From contig OZ024874.1 in NCBI GenBank assembly GCA_964017185.1, positions 14,069,957 to 14,133,956 on the forward strand: a DNA stretch of 64,000 bases, given 5' to 3'. The translations under genes were made by a program, and so were the position numbers. This stretch comes from Rugalucina vietnamica (taxonomy: Eukaryota; Mollusca; Bivalvia; Lucinida; Lucinidae). The notes under the pieces are model-generated. The model ran no database searches. It was not told where the DNA came from and worked only from the letters and a program-made list of their open reading frames with translations. Numbering within the stretch: the stretch's first letter is position 1; each line of letters opens with the position of its first letter. Positions 43,016 to 54,199 of the stretch are shown here, one piece after another.

Positions 43016-43370
43016 GTCAGCTTTTGAGGATTTTTTTTACATACCAATGAACAGAAACCGACTAATAACAATGGGATTAACTTAACTACATTATACCTAG
43101 TAAAGCCTCAAGTAGATGTAATACATCTACGGGCATACAAGAAGCCTGTCTGAAAAGCAGACCCGCCTTCAATCCTCATCTCTAGCACATTTTCTTCATG
43201 AAGGTATGGTAATGAAATTATTCGAGAGTGAAAATTTGTAAGTTAGTGCTTAACCCATATCTGACGAATGGATTCTCCCATCGTTATCAATTGGGTGAGT
43301 CCATTTTCATTTTTAGGGGTGTTAGGAGTGATTTTTATTTTTTATCTCATTTTTCTAAGAAATTTCTCTG

Positions 43371-43438
43371 TGCAAACAGAATAGCCCCAGATGGGACGCC
43401 GCAGAACTCGGCGTCACATCTGGGGCTATACTGTTTGC
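43371..43438. repeat. 68-base hairpin, GC-rich stem
   Basis: GCAAACAGAATAGCCCCAGA..ACGCCG pairs with CGGCGT..TCTGGGGCTATACTGTTTGC; about 30-bp arms with two or three mismatches and a 7-base loop. No family link seen. Confidence 0.85.
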
Positions 43439-43765
43439 CTATGTTCCACAAAAGGGACGCCAGGCTTATATGAGGGTATTGGTAACCTGTCTCTGGAAGG
43501 TTTGGCAACATCAGTTATGTCTAGGATAACTGACGCAACCTGACACAACCTTATCCTCTTGACCGTGGATGTGAAGCACCAATACAAGCACACATACATG
43601 TACTTTATAATGCAACGACTTTAAATATCGGCCTAAAGGAGGTTGTCCTTGATGATTCATTGACAAGATAGAGATTCATCACGACGACCAAACAACTAAC
43701 TAACTGTTGTGAACCACTGCAGAAGATGAGGGTGAGGTTAAAGCTCTGTAAAATCGATTTAAGCC

Positions 43766-43782
43766 CCCCCCCCCACTCCCCC
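43766..43782. repeat. C-rich tract
   Basis: A run of consecutive C (CCCCCCCCCC) followed by ACTCCCCCCAG, a local composition oddity in AT-rich sequence. Confidence 0.7.
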
Positions 43783-43879
43783 CAGTAATTTTACTGATCT
43801 TTAAAAGGTGATACTTCTGTTGTGGTTCTATTTGTTTTGTGTTTTAGAGTTGAATTTTTGTGCTGTTTGAACCTTATGT

Positions 43880-44036
43880 ATGGGAAATTGCTGCTCACTC
43901 GGCTTACGATATGTTTTCTAAGTATTCGTACCTAATTGTCAATTTAGATTTTCCCCACCTCGGTATTTGGAGTGTGAATTTCTTTCTGATTGCGTCTTTT
44001 CCTGATCATTGCCTACTTGTACCTTTTCATAAATAG
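43880..44036 (+). repeat. Dispersed repeat R3, copy 1
   Basis: ATTGCTGCTCACTCGGCTTA, AATTGTCAATTTAGATTTTC and TTTCTTTCTGATTGCGTCTT, TTTCCTGATCATTGCCTA match the arms near TTLL2 at 48820-48975 (complement) and 49175-49305. Confidence 0.75.
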
Positions 44037-44446
44037 TGCCTTTATTTAGCTACTGGCCTGATAAAGGCCACCTCTAGATGACTAAATATATATGTAAAGA
44101 CTGCGTTGCGGTTTTAACGCACCAAAAACAAACACACGAGTGACATCAATTTTAGTGGCATTTTGTGACGTCATTCTCTACCATTGTTATACAGTGTTAT
44201 GTAGGTGAAACAATGGGCAAGAAAGATAATAACTTGTCAACAAACTGTACTGCCATGGTGGCGAATTTTGAAGAGTCCTTCTGCAGAGTGATAAATGAGC
44301 TGTTGACTGAATAAACGAAATGGCGGAAAACAAATCTTCTCACATCGGGTGAGTTTTTTCCCCAAATTTGTTGAGATCAGTTGCATTATAAGGTGAATAA
44401 CAACCCAATGACCAAAAATAAACGGGTCTATCATGCTTGGATTGTA

Positions 44447-44491
44447 AACTGGTGAAATGGCTCAGTAAAACCTTGCCATTTCGCCAGTTTA
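44447..44491. repeat. Short hairpin
   Basis: AAACTGGTGAAATGG at the left pairs with CCATTTCGCCAGTTT at the right with one G:C/T difference; the loop is about 15 bases. Confidence 0.7.
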
Positions 44492-46210
44492 CTAATTCTA
44501 GCATAAAAAAAAATGTTTATTTTTTGTCATGGGGTAGTTATTTATTATTTAGGCACAGATTCGAATTATGTGTACTGCATTCTTAATTACTTGCTGTACA
44601 TTCACTGGCTAGCTAACTTACTCCAGTGCATGAAAATAGTGATCAGAGAAGTAAATGCCAAATAAGAGTACGTATCACCTAAATCTTTACTGAGAGCCTT
44701 GATTTTTTGCTTTTGATGCAATTTAAAAGGTGTCCAAAATTGTCTTTCAGAGCCTAGAGTATGCAGAGAGTAGCTTGATTTTTTTAATGTGATCAAGCTT
44801 TGAACCTCTTCGGCAAACCCTGTCATCTTTTTTCCACCTATACATTTAATGCACCAAACGATATGGTGCACGTTTACTTCTCAAGTTCTCATGCAGTACT
44901 TTTTGCATTCTATTTTCAAAATTCTATTAGATAATAAAATGGCACTTTTAATCCCTGTGGTGCACCAAGTAAATATATGTAAATACCATGATCAAACTTA
45001 AATGAGCTCTTTAAATACAAGATAAAGCATAATAAGAAAGCATAGCGACAGCATGGGATTTGGGTCTAAACTTATGTAAACAACTAAAAAAGTTAGCAAG
45101 TGGCAGACCTGAAGAAACTGTATTTACAAATGTTTTCACATCAAATTATAAAAAAGTGCATACTCAGTGAATATGAAAATATTGTTGAGAGCTAGTGAAG
45201 ATTATGCACTTCAAAATGACAAAACATTGTGTTTATTATCAACTTCTACTTATTATTCTAGAAAGCTTTTTTAAATGCAAGTTTGATTTTTTTTAAGTCT
45301 ACTCTTTAGAAATTGCACCAACATTTAACAGGCACCTGCAAAATTTTACTAGCTTTATCACAAGAAAAGGTGGCTTACAGGTTTCGGATCAGGTTTTTCA
45401 AGAATCAACCATGTCACAATGTCAATAGACACATTAAGAATAGTTTTTAACTTTGAAATAAAAAAAAAGAAAAGTACATTCTACAGAACTATAGCAGCAT
45501 TCATCGAGCACATTGAATCAAGAAAAGCTAATCATGTGCCGCATTGTTAGTTGCGAATATAGCCTAAGATTTCTATTTGCCTGGCTCAAGTTGAAATGTT
45601 AAAAGTTGAAATGTTAAAAGCATGTTTCACTATTCATCCAGTGTTTACAACAAAATGCATTTAATAAGTTTAAATCTATATAAACAGAAACTCAATACAA
45701 AATTAATGCAAATTAAACCAAGGTATTTCTTTTATAAAAGAAGTACCAAGACCTTAAAAACAAATTTGTAATTTTCTTTGCAAATTTTCTAATCTTATAC
45801 AAGCAGATACAAAAAGTTAACAGAAAGTTTACAAAAAAGTTCTTTGCATAAATTCAACCTGAATAGGAATTTACTTTACTGATTACAAGCAATTCTATGT
45901 TCACACTATAGAAGAGAATATAAGTAATTTCTATAAGTTGAGGACAAGCAGTGAGGTCTTTAAGCAACTTGTTTTTCTGTACTTATTGCCAACTGCAGTG
46001 CTTTATAAATGAATACCTTCAGAAAAAAGAATTCAACATCCATATTTTAGAGCAAAAATGAATCCCAAAGGACATGGTCCTATATTAGTCAAAGTAAACC
46101 ATAATACATAAAATCTAGCTAATCTAAACTATACTCGTACATGTACCTGCTACCACAATGTTCAAAGTTTTTACAAGAAATCAAACAATAATTACCATTC
46201 ATCAATACGT
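44492..46210. other. 3' flank of TTLL2, no other gene seen
   Basis: AT-rich, low-complexity sequence. Part of it is expected to be the TTLL2 3' UTR. Duplicated AAGTTGAAATGTTAAAAG at about 45588-45622 is a small tandem repeat. Confidence 0.45.
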
Positions 46211-48715
46211 TTACATTTCCTCTGGTGGAGGTTTCACAGGTGCCCAGAGTCTCTCAGCATCCGGCAGTGCTCCATACGGTAGATGTCCCCCTTTCTTGTT
46301 CTCCCCAGGGTAGCGCTCCATCTCAAACTGAACTTCCTTCACAAGCTTCTGCGCCTCTCGGATCACGGCATGAGCATCGAGTGTGGAATTAGCCAACTTA
46401 TATGTTCCTTCACTGAATGGGAAAACTAGAAAGAAATCACCAATTTGAGGTGGTGGTCCTTTAGGTCGGGTTTTGTGTTGATTCGAAAATGAGCGCCTTC
46501 TTGATTTGTTGTGCAGGGGGAGTGTGCTGGTTGTTTTAGTCAGTCCATTATTCAGGCCTATATTAATGAGTTCTTTGTCCCTCGGATTTTTCTGTATCAT
46601 GGACAAGCTTGATGCAACTTGTTGTCTGTTTTTATTAGCAAATTCAGATTCACTGCGAGATGTATTACCCAATCTCGAACCATTAAGATAGTTTCTAGAC
46701 TGACTTCTATCAAAGTTTCTTGAATGACTTCTATCAAAATTTCTTGACTGAGTTTTATCAAAATTTCTAGGCACAGTTCTGTCTATAGTTCTAGGAGCTT
46801 TGTCTAGGCGGGACATCACTCTTTCTACAGCACGGCTTTTAAATCTATTGTTATTATTTGTACTACCACTTACTGGTGTCCGTACACGATTTGCCATTTT
46901 TTTCAAGGAGTTTGAATTCTCGTTTGGTTTCAGAGACTTTATTTGTATTGCTTCTGATTCCTTTGGAATGTCGAGTAAGAGATCACTTTGCAGCGCTGTT
47001 TTCTTTAAGCTCTGCGTCGATGTTTTCCTACTCTCCACAGCGCTGGATAAAGACGTTCTATCTGAACTATTGCTAGATCCCGAGAAACTAGAAAACCCAC
47101 TATCAGAATTTTCAAAACTTTTCATTGAACTCTTGTCCTGTCTCCGCAATTGACCAAAGTCATTTCTTCTCCCAGCCGATGTTACATTGCTGAGCCTCTC
47201 TGTTGCTGCCGAGTTTTTTTCAAGATTAGGTTTGAAGTTTCCTTTTGCTGACATTGGTATTGATAATGGTGTGTAACGCCCCGATCTACTGGTAAATGAG
47301 CCTATATTATCGACTAGTTCCAGGTCGCCATTTACACTAGAAACTTCACTGTCCGATTTCTCATCATCTGAGGGATTAACTAATGGTAATCCAAAACACA
47401 TTTTATCATCATTTTTGTTGTTGAGGTTTGGATTGTCTTGTTCAATGAAAGAAATAGTTTGTTCCAATACTGGTTCTTGAATGTTCTTGAATACCGTTGA
47501 TATGGTTGTATTCATTCTTTGAGAACTTTCTCGTCTACTCAGCCTGCTTGCAGATGTTGTCCTGTCGTACGGCTCAGAATTGTTCACTTTTGCTGACATT
47601 TTGCGTGTCCTGGCAGTTGTACGTCCTGTGAGCTTCTGTTTCTCTGCCATTCCACCACGATCTTTATCGCCGTCTCTGAAATTCATCATGTCCATCAGAT
47701 TATGGAACATTGGCTTCTTGACCATCACATCAGCCTGGCAGTCGGTACCGAGGGCGGGGCTAAAATTCACTTCCAACAACCACGGCTTCAAATTCTCGTC
47801 GATAAGAATGTCAAACCCGTATAATTCAAAACAGTTACTCGTTTTAGGGACCTGAGGGGCCTGGATAAGTAGTGTCAGAATAATAATATTTATAATTCTA
47901 GTCCAGAGAAGTCTATCATCGTGATGGTTTTGATGTAGATAGTAGCGTAACTGTGTTATCGTCCATTTACATCCTGGCCCCACTCGTTCTTTGTCGACTG
48001 TGTAATGCGGACTGTGTTTGTTTATTGAAGTATTTGTTAGGTGTGAGAACACATTATTCAGGCTACTTAGATCAAATTTTTCTGTACTAAAACGGACAAG
48101 GCCTTCTTGAAACACATAAATAGTCAAGGGATGGAAAGATGGAACAGCTACATAGATTCTCATATCAAACTTATAACCGCCAATCAGTAATGGAGTAGCA
48201 ATATATCTTTGCACTACAGCATTACAGTCATACTGAAGTTCCGACATTTCCCGAAATATGAATATCCCTCGACCTCTTGACATATCGGCAGGCTTGCATA
48301 TCCATGAGAATAATCTTGGCTCCATCTTAGATTTGAGTTTTCCATGCTCAGCAACAAATCTAGTGTAATCATTGGGCAAATTGAAAGACATTGGGCTAAA
48401 ATTATAGACACCAGCACCATGAACTCCTTTCATTCTCCTAAGATGCCGCACCAGACAGTCTTTCCGCGTAATCCCCGTTGATTTCGGGTAATGATTAAGT
48501 CTCTGCCATGGGTATATCTGTTCATAGTCACTGGTGCGGAACCTTGAAGTACGCCACCACATATTCCAGTCTGACTCATGTTGTGAATCCTCATCATATT
48601 CGACCCAACCTCGCTCGAGAAAAACCTGACGTATGATCTCCGGACCCTGACCATGGTCGTTGATTCTAAACACGAGTGATTTCTTTCCATCGGACGTTTT
48701 TTCTGATGACTCCAT
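46211..48715 (-). CDS. TTLL2: Tubulin polyglutamylase TTLL2-like, intronless
   Basis: 834 residues from ATG at 48715 (MESSEK) to TAA at 46211. Residues ~13-350 form the TTL/ATP-grasp catalytic region: LVFRIND, WNMWWRTSRF, LNHYPKSTGITRKDCLVRH, KPADMSRGRGI (K141 and the RGRG loop), KFDMRIYV (182-189), HLTNTSINK (225-233) and GFDILIDENLKPWLLEVN, with E315 and N317 as likely metal ligands. These match TTLL2 best among the family as I recall it. Family members add glutamate chains to tubulin tails in cilia and other microtubules. Residues 350-750 are Ser/Asn/Arg-rich and probably disordered, with NFDRSQSR-type octapeptide repeats near 640-675. A conserved block, IGDFFLVFPFSEGTYKLANS, lies near the C-terminus. 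The protein is longer than human TTLL2 (about 590 aa). No intron interrupts the frame. A TTG at 48727 in frame is not a likely start. Confidence 0.9.
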   Translation of the reverse strand: MESSEKTSDGKKSLVFRINDHGQGPEIIRQVFLERGWVEYDEDSQHESDWNMWWRTSRFRTSDYEQIYPWQRLNHYPKSTGITRKDCLVRHLRRMKGVHGAGVYNFSPMSFNLPNDYTRFVAEHGKLKSKMEPRLFSWICKPADMSRGRGIFIFREMSELQYDCNAVVQRYIATPLLIGGYKFDMRIYVAVPSFHPLTIYVFQEGLVRFSTEKFDLSSLNNVFSHLTNTSINKHSPHYTVDKERVGPGCKWTITQLRYYLHQNHHDDRLLWTRIINIIILTLLIQAPQVPKTSNCFELYGFDILIDENLKPWLLEVNFSPALGTDCQADVMVKKPMFHNLMDMMNFRDGDKDRGGMAEKQKLTGRTTARTRKMSAKVNNSEPYDRTTSASRLSRRESSQRMNTTISTVFKNIQEPVLEQTISFIEQDNPNLNNKNDDKMCFGLPLVNPSDDEKSDSEVSSVNGDLELVDNIGSFTSRSGRYTPLSIPMSAKGNFKPNLEKNSAATERLSNVTSAGRRNDFGQLRRQDKSSMKSFENSDSGFSSFSGSSNSSDRTSLSSAVESRKTSTQSLKKTALQSDLLLDIPKESEAIQIKSLKPNENSNSLKKMANRVRTPVSGSTNNNNRFKSRAVERVMSRLDKAPRTIDRTVPRNFDKTQSRNFDRSHSRNFDRSQSRNYLNGSRLGNTSRSESEFANKNRQQVASSLSMIQKNPRDKELINIGLNNGLTKTTSTLPLHNKSRRRSFSNQHKTRPKGPPPQIGDFFLVFPFSEGTYKLANSTLDAHAVIREAQKLVKEVQFEMERYPGENKKGGHLPYGALPDAERLWAPVKPPPEEM
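46680..46795 (-). repeat. Octapeptide repeat region inside TTLL2
   Basis: The frame encodes RNFDKTQS, RNFDRSHS, RNFDRSQS, RNYLNGS in succession. The DNA repeats as TTTCTTGAATGACTTCTATC-like 24-base units, so it probably expanded by slippage or unequal exchange. Confidence 0.8.
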
Positions 48716-48809
48716 ATTCAAGGCCAACGATAATGGCTGTCCTAGCAGGATAAGGCATGATGGGAAACGGTCTGGAGCATGTCAGGGTCTAGCATCTAAG
48801 AGCTGAAAT

Positions 48810-49310
48810 CAGATGAAAACAGGAAAAGGTAAAAGTAAGCAATGATCAGAAAATGACACAATCAGAAAGAAATTCCCACTCCAAAAACCAAGGTGGGAAA
48901 AAATGTAATTGACAATCAGGTTCTAACACAAAAAGAGCATATTGTAAGCCGAGTTAGCAGCTATTTTTCCAACAGTGTCCACTCAGTTACATAGACTTAA
49001 CTAAATACATGTATATTAAATGGCATCATGAAAAACGTTTTACCACAGAAAGGCACACATGATGTATAATTAGTGTGATGCCTGCATTGTTTTACAAAAC
49101 CAACTGCATCTTTTGGAGGACTGTTATGCATTTTTAAGTACAAATGGTCAAATTTCATGTTTTATCAAACCACTCAGCTTACAATATGTTTTCTTAGTAC
49201 AAGTATGTAATTGTCAATTTAGTTTTTTTCCCATTTCGATTTTGGGTGTGGTAATTTCTTTCTGATTGCGTCTTTTCCTGATCATTGCCTATTCATACCT
49301 TTTTTAGAGA
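48810..49310. repeat. Inverted pair of dispersed repeat R3 upstream of TTLL2
   Basis: The left arm (about 48820-48975) contains AAGTAAGCAATGATCAG, CAATCAGAAAGAAATT and TAATTGACAAT. The right arm (about 49175-49305) contains ATTGTCAATTTAG, AATTTCTTTCTGATTG and CTGATCATTGCCTA in mirror order. A single-arm copy is at 43880. It lies within about 100 bases of the TTLL2 start codon, so it may overlap the promoter or 5' UTR. Confidence 0.75.
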
Positions 49311-49481
49311 CATTGTCCTACACTTAAATTGTATTAAACTGTGCCTATTGTTTTTTCTTGTATTTTCAAATTGACTGCCGTAGGTCACAACAGACATATG
49401 GAAATGCAACGGTAAAAGTGAGTGGCATACCCGGTCGTCTAGTTTATCAACTTCTTTATTCTGCATCAAGCTGCTCTATTT

Positions 49482-49713
49482 GAGCCGTGACGCTCAACCG
49501 GTCTTCGGGGTTTTCGACCAGGTCTGACATAAATCGGCCTGTACAGTTACAGACAAGGGCTAGAAGCTTGAAATTTCAGATTTAAGAAGAAGAGAAATTG
49601 TACTATCCGTGTTGCGAAAACAAAGGCGCTGATCAGCTTCGCGGTTACCGCGAAGCTGATCTGCGCCTTTGTTTTCGCCTAGGCAAAAATCCGGTTTTCT
49701 CACGATGCGGCTC
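49482..49713 (-). mobile_element. F1 foldback MITE, copy 19
   Basis: ATTT duplicated at 49478-49481 and 49714-49717. The palindrome is essentially perfect, with AAAACAAAGGCGCTGATCAG arms and GCGGTTACCGC at the centre; one of the least decayed copies. Confidence 0.92.
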
Positions 49714-50624
49714 ATTTAATTGCTTGAAAATTTTAGCCAGATTATGTATGGGAAAGTATCAAAGCTCTTGTTACAGGTTCATTTCCATTTGTTAATTAGT
49801 TGAAGTATGGGCTGTAAGATTCACTTTTGGCCAAAATCAAAATTATATTTGTTTCCTGTTTCTCGACCGAACCTAAAAAATTGCCCCAACCCAAAATATT
49901 TTATTCCAATGCTTCAAAAAAGATTTTTTTTTTTTTAATTTTCTTTTTTCCAGCACAGCAAGGCAAACATTTTATGCTTTGGAAGGAAAGACTGCCTAAT
50001 GCTTTTATTTATAGCTTTATATAAGATATCTTTTATTTAAACATTTTTATGTAATTAATTATATTACAACAAATTTCAATATGTACTAAAAATTTGAGAA
50101 ATTGAGAAAAAAAAAAATCTGACAGACCCATACCTGAAAAAGAGTGTCAGGGAATGGGACACGAGAGTATTTCTAAGTTTGGCCTTACATTAGAATCCAC
50201 TTTAATTTATCTAAATGGTCTTGTTCGTGCACTCACAAAGAAAAAATAAAACTGTGATAGCTTTTCAAAAATGTTTGATATTAACTTATATTTTACATTT
50301 ACATACACAATTTTATTCCAGAATAACATTTCAACCAAAATATCTTATCTTTAGCTTATCTTAAAAAACTATTTTCAAAAGTTTAACAAGTAAGGCAAAA
50401 CACAACCATTAAATTTATTTTCATGACAGCTAATTTCTTCATATCTGTCCTATGACAGTTCAATTCATCTGCAAAAACACAATATTAATAGTTTGTTTTA
50501 AAATCAAAATAATCAAAGAAGAATAATGTAGATTATAAACAATTTACTTTAATATCTGCTCATCTCAGATAAAGTTAAGCAGTGCATTTCACAAAACTTA
50601 ATAAAACAAATTATTATCATTTAA
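49714..50624. other. Intergenic AT-rich stretch
   Basis: No gene or repeat family recognised; poly(T) at 49926-49938 and poly(A) at 50107-50119. Confidence 0.4.
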
Positions 50625-51564
50625 GGATGTTCGCTGCTAACATTTGACATTTCGGAACTTCCGGTTTTTCTTTTCTTAAATATCTCGTAAAAGGTTGCAG
50701 ATATTTTCCCAATATTTCATATTTGGACACATAATGATAATATGCATTGAACGAGCCATGAAAATTGTCAATCTAAGAAACTTCATTTTTTCACCCCATT
50801 TTCTGCAACTTTTCAGAAAAATTTAGTTGTCAGTGAAATTTAGGGGGTAGGGTAGATTAAACTTGAATATTACACATTTTCAAATTAATTGCACTATTTC
50901 TTTGTTTATTTTAGCTGCAGTATATGTGTACATGGTCTTCTAAGTCAGTCTTTGTGTCTTTGGGGTGCTGGTTTTAAAATTTTAGGTTGTTTTATGAAAT
51001 GGGCTTAAAGAAACAAAACAGCTGAAAAAAGGCTGAAAATGGTGATTTTCAAGTTGTTGGTTCTCTCTTATATGCACACTACCCTATATATTTCTTTCTT
51101 TTATTCGAACAATATAACAAAGTTCTATGTTGTGTGAAAATACAAGAAAAAGTTTGAATAAACAAATATGGGTTTAGCACATTTCAAAATATTTTTTCCG
51201 ACTTTTCAAGTATGGGGGTAGGGTTGGAAAAATACTCGAAAAAATTTGTCATCCACTTCCAGTTGCAAATTTTTCTATGCGTTTGGTCCAAAATAGTATG
51301 CGTTACGTATATATTATGACTTTTGAAAGCATTCTAGGTGTATTTTTGTTCAAGACAGGTTTGTTTCAAAGAATTGAAAATTAAATTAATTTTAGTAAAT
51401 TTAAAACATGATTCTCAGAGGTCTCATTCAGAGGCCTGTAGCTTGAAAAAATGCACACTACCCTATATTCATTTTGTTATCAAATGTCTTATGTTTTATT
51501 TTGGAATCAAAAAAGAGTGGTTAGAAAAAAAGTTTGAATACTTTTTCATTGGCAGCGAACATCC
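50625..51564. mobile_element. TTAA-flanked MITE (piggyBac-type target), 940 bp
   Basis: GGATGTTCGCTGC at the left and GCAGCGAACATCC at the right are exact complements, with TTAA immediately outside both (50621-50624, 51565-51568). TTAA duplication is characteristic of piggyBac and a few other superfamilies. No transposase frame. Inside, GCACACTACCCTATAT occurs twice (about 51073 and 51452) and GGGGGTAGGGT twice (about 50844 and 51213). Confidence 0.78.
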
Positions 51565-52507
51565 TTAATCATACAAATAAAAACAATAATAATTTTATTT
51601 AATAGCAATGCCATCATTTTTTTCAGCCCGTTTTTTGTTGTTAATTGACAGTAAATTAAACAATTTTAATCAACCGTTTATATTACCTAGAAAATGATTT
51701 GAAATGTCTATAGATAAAATTTACTAAAATACAGACACAAGACAGACACTTACAGATCTACTATGAACATTCTGAGCAGGATCTACCAGTCTGTGAAAAG
51801 AAATAGTTGTATATATAAAAAAGAAAAAAAAACAACAGCAAACCTTATCAAATATGTAACTCCATTCAAAGGTACATGCAGACCAGTACTAAAAAGCCAA
51901 AATTTAATCCATATAGCTCAGTGTAGCTGTGATCAACTTAATACCTTTTCAATAAATACTAGTGTAAAGAACAGCGCTTTTCCAAATCAGATTAAAATAC
52001 ATTAGTACCCCGATCATTTAATCTGGCACAATTGTAAATTTGTTATTAAATAAAGCTCATTGTAACAGTGGCCAATATACCAATATACGTCACATAGAAA
52101 TCTACATGCAGGTTACTAACTTAACGACAAAGCACTGAAATAAAACATATCAGTATGTCACACTTAAAGAAGAATGGGTTAGCAAGTTGAAAACAAAAAC
52201 TTGGATGCTAGCAAAGCTAACCATATAGTTGTTAACCCTGTCTGATATAACTTTTAAAGTCATACATGTTATATCTATAGATGAAAAGCCAAATAGGGAG
52301 ATTTTCAATGATAGTACATGTATAAACAAAGTTAACAAGGAAAATCTTGAATTTTGATTATACAGGGGAAGAAAAATCCACTCTTCCACTACTATTTGGC
52401 AGTGAAAGTTGTGTAAGGGTAATAAAAATTTCACATTGCTCGGCCAACAGGATGAAAGACTTTTTCAGCAGAAAATTAAGTGAAATATGCTTAAAAAAGA
52501 AAGATGT
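51565..52507. other. Intergenic AT-rich stretch
   Basis: No gene recognised; the frames at 52150-52631 on both strands overlap each other and lack motifs. Confidence 0.4.
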
Positions 52508-52509
52508 AC

Positions 52510-53530
52510 GAGGTATGGCAGGAAAGTTAGTAGACACCATTAGTATTTTCAACAGGAAAAGAAATTTAGTCACAATGAATATATCTGGGTTTGCAAAAAT
52601 ATTTCATGAGCAAATAGACGAAATTTTATGAAAATCTAGCCAACATGACATCTTCTACAGCCTTTTATGTGCACCTCCCTAACCGGGAGCGGGGCAAGGG
52701 TCAACGTCTCAGTGACGTTACTTGAAGTTTATTGCTGTCAGTGCTTTATATATTTGTAACAAGTTTAACCGATGTTTCAGAGTTATTCCACATAGGGTCC
52801 TTGGATATCGGTACAATTTTATTATGTGTATCCAGCTGTCAAATGCAGATCTGTGCCAACTGTCCTCGGGTTCTCTGATGACCGGTTGAACATACGAAAC
52901 CATTTTCGTTCGCTGAGAATGTAAGACGAGTGCCCTTCCGCTGCTGTTTATCATCTTAGATGATCTATCGAGCATCCAAAAACCAACTCTGCCACTTGTA
53001 AACTAGTACCAGACAAGCTGATAGCTTTTATGTTGTTGTTTATATCATTTACATCGTGTTTGTTGGCCATTTCCATAACAAAAGCACACAAATTTATGGT
53101 TATCGGCTGTTCTCCGACGTCAAAATTACGCCATTTTTTCAAACAATTTTTTCGGACTGCATCTGAAATTTTATTCACAGATATCAAACTGTACTGCCGC
53201 GAAGGCCCAAACATTCAGAAAACGTTGTTGATTGAACATTCTTTCAAGATCAAAATATTTTAACGTTACAGCACACTTCCGTGCCGTTTCACAAGCAAAA
53301 ACAGAATGTGGAAACCGTTACATTTTATCACGTTTTGACACCTGCCCAGCACGGCCCTACCCTCAAGCAGAAAAGTGGCCATACCAAGCCTGTTATTACT
53401 TCAAATTGCACAAAATTTCTGAAATATAGTCATAAGATATTGCTGCTTGAAATTATGCAAAACGCTTCTTCAACAACACGTTACTTTTTCTGATAGCTGA
53501 AGTGTGTACGAACTTTCCTGCCATACCTCG
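52510..53530. mobile_element. Mariner-like TIR element, ~1.02 kb, no recognised transposase
   Basis: CGAGGTATGGCAGGAAAGTT at the left is exactly complemented at the right end, with TA on both outer sides (52508-52509, 53531-53532), as for mariner-type insertion. The interior holds two adjoining minus-strand frames (52718-52975; 52951-53214) that do not show the mariner DDD/E transposase. They contain SSGRALVLHSQRTKMVSYVQ and SRQYSLISVNKISDAVRKNC, which I cannot assign. It may be a decayed or internally replaced copy. Confidence 0.7.
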
Positions 53531-53751
53531 TATGTAGCATAGATTGCAATTTAGATAGTAATTTAAATTACTGTTTGAAATTTTGGAATTGTTTCAAATG
53601 AAAAAGTCTAACCAAAAGTTATTCAATGCTTACATATATTTACATAACTCTTTGGTAACGCAGAAAAACAACTTTTTAGATGGAACATGTTGGGGGAATG
53701 GTGTAGACATATTTAACTTTTAAGCATTTGGAACTAAGGGCGAGTGCATGA

Positions 53752-54029
53752 CATAACGAAAACATGCCCATGCAATATACTAAGATTTTTAAAGTTTTAT
53801 AAAATGAAAATGTTCAGTAGAAGATTTTTGATATTTTTCTTATTTTTGCTCAAAACATAGATTGTGGGTACACGTTAGAACCGCCTCGCCGAGGCGGTTC
53901 TAAGGAGTACCCACAATCTATGTTTTGGAGCAAAAATAAGAAAAATAGGTATATCCCTGCATACCCCCGTTTTTCTATATAAAAGAGGGGTTCAAGGGGG
54001 TATACATTACACGGACATGTTTTCATGGT
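53752..54029. mobile_element. F2 foldback element, copy 3 (complete)
   Basis: GAAAACATGCCCATGCAATA and (complement) GAAAACATGTCCGTGTAATG form the ends. The centre is a long palindrome: GCTCAAAACATAGATTGTGG .. TAGAACCGCCTCG meeting CGAGGCGGTTCTA .. CCACAATCTATGTTTTGGAGC in shorter pieces. The best-preserved copy of this family in the window. No coding frame. Confidence 0.8.
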
Positions 54030-54199
54030 GAAATCTTCAGGCCTCAGTCATGCAGAAACAAGCAGAACAAGGTACAACTGCCTGCAGAAATCAGCGCGAA
54101 ATTATACAACATTATTTAGAAACCAAATGAGGTTCAAAGCTAAACAAAGCAGGCATGTACAAAATGCCTGCGTTGCGGCGCACAAACTAGTGCATAGGA

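Noticed and set aside
46506-47855. Plus-strand frames within TTLL2
   Set aside because: Antisense shadows of the TTLL2 coding sequence.
48716-48727. TTG start for TTLL2 (four more residues)
   Set aside because: Non-AUG; the ATG at 48715 follows immediately and is the first in-frame ATG after an upstream stop.
53880-53930. CCGCCTCGCCGAGGCGG as a transcription terminator-like hairpin
   Set aside because: It is the centre of the F2 foldback palindrome; intrinsic terminators are not expected here.
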